From RBG-16-64-43 sp035288225 (GTDB taxonomy: Bacteria > Chloroflexota > Anaerolineae > Anaerolineales > RBG-16-64-43), in the NCBI GenBank assembly GCA_035288225.1, contig DATEAT010000068.1, positions 1-26,387 on the forward strand: 26,387 nucleotides of DNA, given 5' to 3'. Shown here piece after piece: positions 6,622 through 17,148 of the stretch. Below the pieces are notes generated by a model that saw nothing but the letters and a program-made list of their open reading frames with translations, searched no databases and was not told the DNA's origin. The position numbers and the translations under genes are program-made. The stretch's first letter is position 1. Every line of letters begins with the position of its first letter.

Positions 6622-8180
6622 ATGCGTCCACTGAGCGAAATCGAACGCAACCGCATCGAGAAGATTCGCCGCCTGCGCGAGGCGGGGAGCGATCCCTACC
6701 CACCCCGCGCGCGGCGAACGCACACCGCGGCCCAGGCATTGGCCGCATTCGCCGCCAACCCGGAGGGCAAGACCGAAGCGACGGTCGTCGGCCGGCTGCG
6801 CTCGATCCGCACGATGGGCAAGGCCACCTTCGCCCACCTCGAGGACGCCAGCGGCCGGCTGCAGATCTATCTGCGCGCCGACGACCTGGGGCCCGAGACG
6901 CTGCGCACCTTTGCCGAGTTGTATGACCTGGGGGACTTCATCCAGGCCGAAGGCTATCTGTTCGCCACGCGCACCGGCGAGGTGACGCTGCATGTGCGTG
7001 CGCTGGCCATGCTCGCCAAGTCGATCACCCCATTGCCTGCCGCCAAAGAAGACGTGGTGGACGGCAAGCGGGTCGTCTATTCCGCCTTCGACAACCCAGA
7101 GGCGCGCTACCGCCAGCGCTACGCCGACCTGGCGCTCAACCCTGAAGTGCGCGAGGTCTTTCGCGCGCGGGCCAAGGTGGTTGCCGCCGTGCGCTCGTTT
7201 CTCGACGGGTTGGACTTCATCGAGGTCGAGACTCCCATCCTGCAGCCCATCTACGGCGGCGCGGCGGCGCACCCGTTCGTCACGCATCACAACCAGCTCC
7301 ATCAGGACCTTTACCTGCGCATCTCGTTCGAGTTGTACCTCAAGCGCCTGCTGGTGGGGGGCCTCGAACGCGTCTACGAGATCGGCCGCGACTTTCGAAA
7401 CGAGGGCGTGTCGTTCAAGCACAACCCGGAGTTCACTCAGCTCGAGTTCTACATGGCCTATGCCGACTACCGCGATGTAATGGCGCTTGCCGAGAACCTG
7501 GTGGCCCACACGGCGCAGGCTGTGCGCGGGACCATGCGAGTTGCCTACCAGGGGCAAACGCTTGACTTTACCCCGCCCTGGCGGCGAGTGGACCTCAACC
7601 AGGCCGTGAGCGAGGCCTCGGGCATCGACTTGCGGCAGCACCCGACCGCCGAAGGGCTGGCGGCGGCGATGCGTGAGCACGGGCACTCGCCCTCGCCCGG
7701 TGCGACGCGCGGCAAGCTCATCGAAAGCCTGCTGGCCCACTATGTCGAGCCTACCCTGGTTCAACCGACATTTGTTATCGACTACCCGCGCGATATCTCG
7801 CCGCTCGCCAAGAGCAAACCCGGCGACCCGCAGACCGTCGAACGCTTTGAGGGATTCGTGGCGGGCATGGAACTGTGCAACGCCTTCACCGAGTTGAACG
7901 ACCCACTCGACCAGGAAGCGCGCTTCGAAGAAATGGGACGCTCTTACGGGGCAGAGGATGAGGACCGCCACCCGCTGGATGAGGACTATCTGAACGCGAT
8001 GCGTTACGGCATGCCGCCCAACGGCGGCTTCGGCCTGGGCCTCGACCGCCTGACGATGCTGCTCACAGACCAGGCGACGATCCGCGAGGTGATCTTGTTC
8101 CCACATTTGCGCTCGCGGGAGGAGCCACGAACATCGGCTGGCGACGATCGGACCCGACCGGAGACTCTTGGGAGAGATGG

Positions 8181-8184
<4 letters not shown>
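6622..8184 (+). CDS. lysS: Lysyl-tRNA synthetase, class II
   Basis: 520 residues. It has an N-terminal OB-fold anticodon-binding domain (about 50-150: 'VVGRLRSIRTMGKATFAHLED') and a class II catalytic core. Motif 2 is at 'RVYEIGRDFRNEGVSFKHNP' and motif 3 at 'GGFGLGLDRLTMLL'; 'GMELCNAFTELNDP' is the conserved lysine/ATP-binding segment. It charges tRNA-Lys with lysine in the cytoplasm. After 'LFPHLR', where most LysS proteins end, there are about twenty extra polar residues, apparently created by reading on to an ATGA overlap with the next gene. That overlap makes it the first gene of a two-gene operon with the carboxypeptidase. Confidence 0.97.
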
Positions 8185-9683
<1,499 letters not shown>

Positions 9684-9781
9684 TGATGCGTGTGCGCGCT
9701 GGACTGCGGCGCGTGAAGGCAATCGCAACCCGGGATTGGCCCGGACCGCAGGGCGACTGCATTCCCGATCGAGCAAGTGGT

Positions 9782-9812
9782 GGCGGCATCCGCAGAGGAT
9801 GCCGCCGTTTGA
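9782..9812 (+). terminator. Rho-independent terminator after the carboxypeptidase gene
   Basis: Perfect ten-base arms GGCGGCATCC (9782-9791) and GGATGCCGCC (9797-9806) flank a GCAGA loop and are followed by GTTTGATT. The U-tract is short, but the position between the lysS operon and the next signal-peptide gene fits a terminator. Confidence 0.7.
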
Positions 9813-9915
9813 TTCCGTGCCGGCCCCGACCGGGCAGGTTGAGGACCGGGACGGCTCGAGCCGCTGGAGCCCGCTGCAGGTGGTGACAATGACTCGTTCT
9901 CGGGAGGGGAGCCTC

Positions 9916-12447
9916 ATGCGCCGACTTATCCAGGCCGCGTCGATTGCGGTTCTCCTGCTGTGTGCTGCGGCTCCGGTCGCAGCGAAGATCGATCTCAGCG
10001 TGTTCTACGCGGGCCCCGCGGGCGGCGTGCGCACGGCGCTCGAGCTGGCCGGGTTCGATCTTGTCGCCCAGCCCGAGAAGGCCAAGGTGCTGGTGCTCAA
10101 CGGCGTCATGCCGCGCGAGGCGAGGGTTGCCGATCAGCTCGCCGCGGGCAAAGGCCTCGTGCTGATCCTGGGCCCCGAACTCACACAGGGTGATCTCGAA
10201 GCGGCGCTTGGCGGTTCGCCGCGCGTGCGCTCGGCAGAGGAGCCCCTCAGCGTGGAGGCCTCTCCTCTCGCGGGGCAGGCGCAGGCGGTGGGCGTGGTGT
10301 GGAACAGCGCGCCGCAAGTACGTGCGCGCCTCGTACTCAGCGGAGCGGACCTCACTCCCCTGGCGCAGGGATATCCAGGCGACGAGCTTGTTCTCGGCGT
10401 GCGCGAAAGGGACGGCGGCGCGACCTTCGTCTTCACACCGTTTCTAGATTCCACCAGCAACCCGCAGATCCAGGAATGGGCCTACTTCAACTACCTGGTG
10501 TATGCGTTGGTGATGCGCGCCGGCGGGCTTGAGCCGTTGGGTTTCGCCGATTATCCGGGTTCACCCGTGCCGCATGCTGGAGATCGCATCGCCATTCTCG
10601 CCGCATTGGCGGTGCTGCTCGTTCTGGTAGCGTTGGCGTTCGTTGTGGTTCGGCGTTACAGCCGGGCACACCCTGAAGCGCTGAATGCGATCGTCGCCGA
10701 CCGGGCGGCGTTTACGGCGCGGTCGGCGGAAACGGGCTGGGAGAGAGTAGGATTTCACCGGCCGCTGGGGGGATTCCTGCTCTCGCTCATGCTGGGCCTC
10801 ATCCTGTTTGTCCCGCTCATCATCTACCAAAACCTTGTGCTTCCGGTTTACATATTGCCCTCGGCCCAGGCGCTCGGGTTGTGGGGCAGGGTGGTGCAGT
10901 TCTTCAACGTCGCCTGGCTGTTCTTCGACATGGGAACAAGCATCGCCTTCATCAAGTACCTTTCACAGTACCGGGTTCACGACCCGCGAAAGGGGATCCA
11001 GTACGGCCAGGTCTTTGTATGGTGGCAAATGCTCTCGGGTGCCGTGCAGGTGGCGATGGTGGTCGGCCTGGCGTCCACGGTGGTGCCGCGAACGACATAT
11101 GCGCTGTATGCATGGAGCGTGATCCTGCATTCGCTCATTCAACTGCCGGGCTGGTTCCTTGTGTTCAATCATGCGCTCAAGGGGTTCCAGCGGTCGGATC
11201 ATGCCCAGTTCCTGGAGTTAGTCTGGCAGGTGCTGATGCCAATGCTGGCCCAGCCGATCGTAGTAGCGCTCATGTACGCGTGGGGAAGGGCCCACCCGGC
11301 GATGGGCGGGGCCATGGGCGGCCTGCTCGGCATGGGGCTGGCGGCGTATGTGGCCGAGGCACTCACCTTTGGCCTGGGCTTCTGGCTTTACCGGCGCATG
11401 GGCTACAGCGTGCGGGTGCTGTTCCTGGCGCATTTCGATTGGGAGGTGGTGCGCACGAGCTTTGCCTTCGGGGTGTTTGAGATGCTGGGTTCGCTGGCCT
11501 GGGCTGCCGGTCAGGCGGCCGAGATTTGGATCACCCAATCGCGGCTGGTCAACTACGCCGAGGTGTGGGGCAACTGGGTGCTCGCCCAGAATTTCGTCTT
11601 CGCCTTCAACGTGCTGCAGACGCTCTACAACGGGGTCATGCCAGCCATCTCGGAAGCCATCTCCAACGGCAAGCGCGTGCTCAGCCAATACTACAGCGCC
11701 CAATCGTACCGCTATGGAGGGATGATCAGCGCCTTCATCGGCGCGGTGCTCCTGGCGGTGGCCGACCGGTTCATCCTCGGCGCCTCGGGCCCGGAGTTCG
11801 TGCGCGCGGCCGGATACGCCGTGCCGCTCATCCTGTGGGGGGCCATCCAGTACCCGTCGTGGGTGGGTGACACCGTGCAACTCGGGAGTAACCGTCCCTA
11901 CCTCAAGTCGCTGCTCGTTTTCGGCGAGCAAGTGCTGCGCGTAATCCTGGTTCTGCTGTTGCTCTCGCGGCTGCAGGTCAACGCGCTGATCGTGGCCTAC
12001 TTCGCCGGGCTGCTTACCAAGGGAATCGCCGCTTACTTCATCAACCATCGCACGTGCTACCCGCAGCGTTTCTACTTCTGGTCGTCGTTGGCGGCGCCGC
12101 TCCTGGCGGGCGGAGTGCACTACCTGATCTTGCGCGGGCTGACCGGGTTGATCTGGCAAGCCGACCAGCTCAGCAGCGTGCTGATCTTCTTCATTGGGAT
12201 CCTGCCGAGTTTCCCGGTGTACGCTTTCCTCTACGCACTATTCGGCGGCTGGGATGCGGGCACGCTTGCAGAACTGCGCGAAGCCATTCCGTTCTCCGGC
12301 TTCATGCGTCCCGTCACGTGGGTCTTCTATGCGGCCTCGGCGCTCGGGTGCCGCGTGAGCCCGCTTCACGGCCGCTTCCCGCTGACCCTGCGCGAGGCCG
12401 CGCTGCGTGAGGCGAACCAACTCACTCTGGAGAAAGTCCCGCTGTAG
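9916..12447 (+). CDS. Flippase-like polytopic membrane protein with exported N-terminal domain
   Basis: 843 residues. The start at 9916 has a GGGAGGGGA Shine-Dalgarno and begins a signal peptide cleaved near residue 23 (...APVAA). Residues about 24-222 form an exported domain whose pattern ('KVLVLNGVMPREARVADQL', 'GKGLVLILGPELTQGDLEAA') resembles a class I glutamine amidotransferase-like Rossmann fold, seemingly without a catalytic cysteine. One transmembrane helix follows (about 224-246), then from about 285 a MOP-superfamily-like polysaccharide flippase region with about twelve helices ('FFDMGTSIAFIKYLSQYRVH', 'AQNFVFAFNVLQTLYNGVMP'). Proteins of the second type flip lipid-linked sugars. 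Fusing it to an exported domain is unusual. The alpha-mannosidase gene starts 15 bp after, so the pair is likely co-transcribed and concerned with a mannose-containing glycan (inference). Confidence 0.75.
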   Translation: MRRLIQAASIAVLLLCAAAPVAAKIDLSVFYAGPAGGVRTALELAGFDLVAQPEKAKVLVLNGVMPREARVADQLAAGKGLVLILGPELTQGDLEAALGGSPRVRSAEEPLSVEASPLAGQAQAVGVVWNSAPQVRARLVLSGADLTPLAQGYPGDELVLGVRERDGGATFVFTPFLDSTSNPQIQEWAYFNYLVYALVMRAGGLEPLGFADYPGSPVPHAGDRIAILAALAVLLVLVALAFVVVRRYSRAHPEALNAIVADRAAFTARSAETGWERVGFHRPLGGFLLSLMLGLILFVPLIIYQNLVLPVYILPSAQALGLWGRVVQFFNVAWLFFDMGTSIAFIKYLSQYRVHDPRKGIQYGQVFVWWQMLSGAVQVAMVVGLASTVVPRTTYALYAWSVILHSLIQLPGWFLVFNHALKGFQRSDHAQFLELVWQVLMPMLAQPIVVALMYAWGRAHPAMGGAMGGLLGMGLAAYVAEALTFGLGFWLYRRMGYSVRVLFLAHFDWEVVRTSFAFGVFEMLGSLAWAAGQAAEIWITQSRLVNYAEVWGNWVLAQNFVFAFNVLQTLYNGVMPAISEAISNGKRVLSQYYSAQSYRYGGMISAFIGAVLLAVADRFILGASGPEFVRAAGYAVPLILWGAIQYPSWVGDTVQLGSNRPYLKSLLVFGEQVLRVILVLLLLSRLQVNALIVAYFAGLLTKGIAAYFINHRTCYPQRFYFWSSLAAPLLAGGVHYLILRGLTGLIWQADQLSSVLIFFIGILPSFPVYAFLYALFGGWDAGTLAELREAIPFSGFMRPVTWVFYAASALGCRVSPLHGRFPLTLREAALREANQLTLEKVPL

Positions 12448-12462
12448 AAGGCGAGGCATGGC

Positions 12463-15444
12463 ATGGCTGTGCTGCATCTGATTTCTCACACCCACTGGGA
12501 TCGAGAGTGGTATCTGCCGTTCCAGGAATTCCGCTTGAAGCTGGTCCAGCTCATTGACGGCACGCTGGATCTGTTGGCGCGCGACCGCGGCTTCCGGCAC
12601 TTCATGCTCGACGGGCAGACGATTGTGCTCGACGACTACCTGGCGCTGCGCCCGGAACGCGAGCGGGAAATCGCCGCCCACGTGCGCAGCGGGCGGCTGC
12701 TCATCGGGCCGTGGTTCGTTCTGCCCGATGAATTCCTGGTGAGCCCGGAGGCGATCGTGCGCAATCTGCTCGAAGGCCGACGCATCGCGGCGCGCTTCGG
12801 ACGAAACATGCCGGTGGGCTACATCCCGGATCCGTTCGGGCACATCGCCCAGATGCCGCAGATCCTACGCGGGTTTGGCATCGAAACGGCGTGTGTCCAA
12901 CGCGGGCTCGACGACCAGCCGTGCGAGTTCTGGTGGCAATCGCCGAATGGATCCCAGGTGCTGATGGCCTATCTGCGCGAGGGCTACGGCAATGCCGCCG
13001 GGCTGCCGGCGGATGACCCGCGGCGATTCCTCAAAGCCGTTCGCGAACTGGGCGCCGCGCTGGTGCCTCATTCGGCAGCGGGCCACGTGGCCTTGATGTA
13101 TGGGACCGATCATATGCGGCCGGCGCCGGAGACCAGCAAGGCGCTGGGCTTTTCCGCTCGCCGGCTGAAGGGCGATCGCCTGGTTCATTCGACATTGCCC
13201 GCGTACGTGGGCGGCATACGCCGCGCCCTCGGTGCGCGCATTGCGGGCCTGCCGATTGTCGAGGGCGAATTGCGTTCTTCCAAGCGCTGGCATCTGCTAC
13301 CGGGCGTGATGTCGGCCCGCATGTGGATCAAACAACGCAATCACGCGTGCGAGGAAATCCTCGAAGCGTGGGCCGAACCCTTCAGTGCCTGGGCGGAGTG
13401 GGTGGGCGCCCATGGCGAGGCCGGCGGCCGTGGGGCCGCCACGGAGGATGTGGTAGCCCGGCCGGCCGCGGTTGTGGGCGAGGCGTGGCGTTTGCTCATG
13501 CAATGCCATGCGCATGATTCGATCTGTGGCTGCTCGATCGACCAGGTGCATGACGAGATGCACCCACGCTTCGACCAGGTGCAGCAATTAGGCGAGGTGA
13601 TAACCCGCCAGAGCCTGGGCCGACTGGCCGCCTTGGCCGAAACACGCGCTTCGCGCGAAGTGGGCGAGGCGAGGGCTACGATTGTCGCATTCAACCCGGT
13701 GAGTTGGGCTCGTAGCGACCGGGTCGAGGTGGACTTGGAACTTGGATCCGAGGTCGGCGAATTTGATATCGTGGACGACCACGGAGTGCGCATGGAGATG
13801 GATCGGCGCGGGCTCGGATCGCGCGAATTGATCCACACCACACTCGACCGGGATGCCTTCCGCAGTGCCATCGGCATGGTGCATGAAGGTCGCGTGGCCG
13901 GGATGAACCTCCAGGCGCTGGGGGTCGTGCGCCATGGGGCGCGGGCGGTGCTGCAGGTTGCGCTTTCGTCGAATGGCACGCCCAATCGCAGCGCCTGGGA
14001 GCACGGGGTACGTGAAGTCAACGCCTTGCTGGAGGAGAAGGGTGTGACCTCCTACGAGGTATGCGCGCGCTCTGTGGATGAGACCCGCGTGCGTTTCGCC
14101 GCGCGCGATGTGCCCGGCCTCGGCTATCGCACATTTTTCGTGATACCTCGCAAGAGTGACAGACCCTCTTTGGCACGACCGCTGCCCGCCTGGGCGAAGT
14201 GGCTCATGCCCGTCGGTGTGCTGCTCGCGAAGCTGGGCCTTTCAGCCGGGCCGTCGGACTCGGAGCGCGAGTGGCGACGCGGCCCGCGGGCCATAGAGAA
14301 CGGATTCTTGCGCGTGGAAGCGGGTGCGAGGGATGGAACGCTGACTGTTTTCCACAAGCCGACCGGGCTGAGGCTGCAAGGGCTCAACCTGTTCGAGGAC
14401 GGAGGAGACTGCGGCGACGAGTACAACTTCTGCCCGCCGGCCGACGACCGCGTGGTCCGCGGCGGGCGCCTGCGTGCGGTGCACGTGCGCCGAGGCAACA
14501 CGTCGCAGGAGCTGCGTCTCCAGCTTGTTCTGCGCCTGCCGCGGGAACTGGCTCCCAACCGCACGCGCCGCTCGCGCGCAGCGGTGGACACGCCGGTCGA
14601 GGTTCGCGTGTGCCTGGCTGCGGGGGTCGACCGGGTCGACGTCGAGGTGCAGGTCGACAACTCGGCTAAAGACCACCGCCTGCGTGTGTTGTTTCCCGCG
14701 CCGCTGCGAACGGAGTCGGCTTCCTACGACGGCCACTTCGAGGTCGTGCCGCGGGGCATTCACCTTCCGCAATGGGATGAGACCTGGGCGGAGCAACCTC
14801 GTCCGGAGAAGCCCCAACGGCGTTGGGTTGATATGAGCAATGGGTCGGCGGGGTTGATGATCGCCAACCGCGGATTGCCCGAAGTGGAGGTGCGGCCCAC
14901 GGTGGATGGGAGCGAGATCGCATTGACGCTGATGCGTTGCGTAGGATGGCTGTCACGCGACGACTTCCCGAACCGACGTGGGCACGCTGGCCCGGCGCTC
15001 GAGACACCCGGGGCGCAAATGCCCGGGCGCCACGTTTTTGCCTACTCAATTCTCCCGCACACCGGCGATTGGGAACAGGCTTACCGCCGCGCGCATGAGT
15101 TTGACCGGCCGGCGCGCGCCGTGGCTGCAACGCTGCACCGCGGGCAGATGCCCTCGAGTGCCTCGCTGGTAAGCGTACACGGCGGCGATTTCATGGTGAC
15201 CGCGGTGAAACAGGCCGAACGGGGCGCGGCCCTTATTGTGCGCGGCGTCAACCTCGGACAGACCGCGGCGCGCGTGCAGCTTCGGCCCTGGAGGCGTTTC
15301 GGGCGCTGCCAGTTGGCGCGCCTGGATGAAACACCGCTGTCGACCCTATCGATCCGTCGAGATGGGACCGCCGAAATCGATGTGCGCCCGGCCCAGGTGG
15401 TGACCCTGCTGTTTTCTGACCCTTCGTCGCGGACACGGCGCTGA
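12463..15444 (+). CDS. Glycoside hydrolase family 38 alpha-mannosidase
   Basis: 993 residues, typical for GH38. The N-terminal catalytic domain has the zinc-binding start 'LISHTHWDREW' (H11, D13), the nucleophile in 'GYIPDPFGHIAQMPQ' (D123) and the last zinc ligand in 'HAHDSICGCSI' (H351). 'MYGTDHMRP' (about 212-220) is another conserved active-site block. The central and C-terminal beta-sandwich domains fill the remainder. These retaining enzymes cleave alpha-linked mannose from glycans. No signal peptide is visible, so it should act in the cytoplasm, as for bacterial enzymes degrading imported mannosides. The middle region near 565-590 contains a proline/leucine-rich insertion that looks variable. 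The start ATG at 12463 is preferred over ATG 12458, which is out of frame. Confidence 0.93.
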   Translation: MAVLHLISHTHWDREWYLPFQEFRLKLVQLIDGTLDLLARDRGFRHFMLDGQTIVLDDYLALRPEREREIAAHVRSGRLLIGPWFVLPDEFLVSPEAIVRNLLEGRRIAARFGRNMPVGYIPDPFGHIAQMPQILRGFGIETACVQRGLDDQPCEFWWQSPNGSQVLMAYLREGYGNAAGLPADDPRRFLKAVRELGAALVPHSAAGHVALMYGTDHMRPAPETSKALGFSARRLKGDRLVHSTLPAYVGGIRRALGARIAGLPIVEGELRSSKRWHLLPGVMSARMWIKQRNHACEEILEAWAEPFSAWAEWVGAHGEAGGRGAATEDVVARPAAVVGEAWRLLMQCHAHDSICGCSIDQVHDEMHPRFDQVQQLGEVITRQSLGRLAALAETRASREVGEARATIVAFNPVSWARSDRVEVDLELGSEVGEFDIVDDHGVRMEMDRRGLGSRELIHTTLDRDAFRSAIGMVHEGRVAGMNLQALGVVRHGARAVLQVALSSNGTPNRSAWEHGVREVNALLEEKGVTSYEVCARSVDETRVRFAARDVPGLGYRTFFVIPRKSDRPSLARPLPAWAKWLMPVGVLLAKLGLSAGPSDSEREWRRGPRAIENGFLRVEAGARDGTLTVFHKPTGLRLQGLNLFEDGGDCGDEYNFCPPADDRVVRGGRLRAVHVRRGNTSQELRLQLVLRLPRELAPNRTRRSRAAVDTPVEVRVCLAAGVDRVDVEVQVDNSAKDHRLRVLFPAPLRTESASYDGHFEVVPRGIHLPQWDETWAEQPRPEKPQRRWVDMSNGSAGLMIANRGLPEVEVRPTVDGSEIALTLMRCVGWLSRDDFPNRRGHAGPALETPGAQMPGRHVFAYSILPHTGDWEQAYRRAHEFDRPARAVAATLHRGQMPSSASLVSVHGGDFMVTAVKQAERGAALIVRGVNLGQTAARVQLRPWRRFGRCQLARLDETPLSTLSIRRDGTAEIDVRPAQVVTLLFSDPSSRTRR

Positions 15445-15597
15445 ATTGGCCGTCGGTCGGCATAATCGGAGGGACGTGCCAACCACCTGCGCAATTCCTG
15501 CGGTTGGCTGCAATCACTGTGCACGTGCAGAATCGCCGTTGGCATCACCTCGCACGGACGTGGTGCCTGGGCGGGGCAACTCCGATTCGGGGAAGCG
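15445..15597. terminator. Convergent intergenic region with two hairpins
   Basis: Between the ends of the mannosidase gene and the polyferredoxin gene lie two inverted repeats: GCCAACC (15478-15484) with GGTTGGC (15502-15508), and GGCATCAC (15541-15548) with GTGGTGCC (15560-15567, one G-U pair). Neither has a U-tract on either strand. They may act as a bidirectional transcription end, but this is weak. Confidence 0.3.
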
Positions 15598-17148
15598 CTA
15601 GAGAGGCAACGCGATGTTGGGGGCCCACACGCGGATGGCGGCCTCGCCGCTGAGCGGGCACTTGTACTCGCAAATGCCGCATCCGATGCAGCGTTCGCGC
15701 ACAACCCTCGGTTGCTGAACGGACACGGTCGATCCGTCGTGGCGCGTGACCTCGACGCGCTCGAGCAGGATGGCCTTCTCCGCCACCGGGCACATCTCCT
15801 CGCACACGATGCAATCACGCAGATCGGCCCACGCGATGCACCGATCCTTGTCGATGTATGCGACACCGATGACGGTGAGGCGCTTCTGCTCCAGCGCCAG
15901 CGCAGGGATCGCGCCGACCGGGCAGATCTCGCCGCACGCGGTACACGAATAGTCGCAATACCCTAAGCGCGGCACGAGCACGGGAGTCCATAAGCCTTCC
16001 AGCCCGGCCTCGGATATGGCCGGATGGATGGCGCCGGTCGGGCACGTGCGGGTGCACTCACCGCAGCGCAAGCATTTGCCGATCAGGTTGTTCTCGCGAG
16101 CGCCGGGCGGCTGCACCCAATGGGCCGAGGCTGACGGCGTTGCGGTTTGGCTGCGGAGCAGCGCTGCGCCGGCCAATCCGCCGCCCAGCGCAGCCAGCAC
16201 CTCCCGTCGCTTTGGGTCATAGGCCATTCGCGGGGCGATAGCCGTGCCGGCCGAGAACATTGCGCCCTGGCGCGGGCACGCGGGCAAGCACTCCAAACAC
16301 ATCGTGCATTCGGCAGGGTCGCTGGCAAACTGCCGATCGGCCCGGATGGTGGCGGTGGGGCAAACGTGGGTACAGGCCCCGCACGCATTGCAGCCGGGTG
16401 CCACCGTGCGCTTCACAAACGCGACTCGAGAAAGAAGCGCGAGCAGCCCGCCCAGCGGGCACATATAGCGGCACCAGAACCGTTCGGCGAGCCAATTGAG
16501 GCCGATGATGGACGCGAGCAAGACACCGAAACCCAGTGCCACCCTGCCTGGCAAGGGCTCGGTGGGGAAGACCGCGGGCCGGAGGAAGGAATCGGCGCGC
16601 CCCACGAGCGGAGCGAGCAGAGGCACGCGGTACAGGCCCGTCTCCAGAGCGAGCACAATCCGATCGAGCGCCGGCCAAATGGAGGAGGCCAGTGACCGCG
16701 TAAGGAGGGTGAGCGGGTCGAGGACCATCAGGCTGAGGCCGCCGAGCAGGGCGCTCGCAAGAATCAGTACCACCAGGAGAATCTTGACTCGCCGCCAGGG
16801 CTCAGCGGCTGCGAGCGCGCGCACTCGCCGCCGTGATGGGCGAAAAACGTCGAGGATCGTTCCCAGGGGGCACAACCAGCCGCACCACGCCCGCCCAAGA
16901 CCCAGAGTGAGGCCGATGACCAACAGCGAGAGGAGCATCCCCGCCACGAATTCGCGCCCGGACAGTGCCTGCGCGAGCGCAGCCAGCGGGTCGAGGCGAA
17001 GGAAAACGTTGGCCGCCGCCGGAAGGCCCGTGCCGCGCCGGGCCAGGATGAAGGCGGCAAGGTAGGCGGCCAGCGCCAGAATTTGGACCACCCAGCGAGC
17101 GCGGGTATACCAACGCGGGTTCACGCGCCGGCCCGCCTCATGCGCCAA
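15598..17148 (-). CDS. Membrane polyferredoxin, NapH-NapG-like fusion
   Basis: 516 residues. The N-terminal half is NapH/NosR-C-like: several transmembrane helices (about 18-36, 66-86, 122-142, 203-221), two CxxxCP motifs (C89-C93, C226-C230), then two ferredoxin motifs (C253/256/259/263 and C281/284/287/291). A basic pair and hydrophobic stretch ('KRREVLAALGGG', about 313-331) resembles the twin-arginine start of NapG. The second half has about four further cluster motifs (C359/362/365/369; C398/402/405/409; C437/446/449/453; C487/490/493/497). Such proteins carry electrons between menaquinol or cytoplasmic donors and exported redox proteins. The start is TTG at 17148 with an ideal AGGAG seven bases upstream, overlapping the DUF362 gene by 11 bp. 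An in-frame GTG at 17124 is the alternative. An ATG at 17141 is out of frame. Confidence 0.88.
   Translation of the reverse strand: MAHEAGRRVNPRWYTRARWVVQILALAAYLAAFILARRGTGLPAAANVFLRLDPLAALAQALSGREFVAGMLLSLLVIGLTLGLGRAWCGWLCPLGTILDVFRPSRRRVRALAAAEPWRRVKILLVVLILASALLGGLSLMVLDPLTLLTRSLASSIWPALDRIVLALETGLYRVPLLAPLVGRADSFLRPAVFPTEPLPGRVALGFGVLLASIIGLNWLAERFWCRYMCPLGGLLALLSRVAFVKRTVAPGCNACGACTHVCPTATIRADRQFASDPAECTMCLECLPACPRQGAMFSAGTAIAPRMAYDPKRREVLAALGGGLAGAALLRSQTATPSASAHWVQPPGARENNLIGKCLRCGECTRTCPTGAIHPAISEAGLEGLWTPVLVPRLGYCDYSCTACGEICPVGAIPALALEQKRLTVIGVAYIDKDRCIAWADLRDCIVCEEMCPVAEKAILLERVEVTRHDGSTVSVQQPRVVRERCIGCGICEYKCPLSGEAAIRVWAPNIALPL

Noticed and set aside
11218..12159. A 313-residue antisense frame in the flippase-like gene
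   Set aside because: Composition is rich in Gln, His, Arg and Pro, typical of a GC-driven shadow, and it has no recognisable domain.
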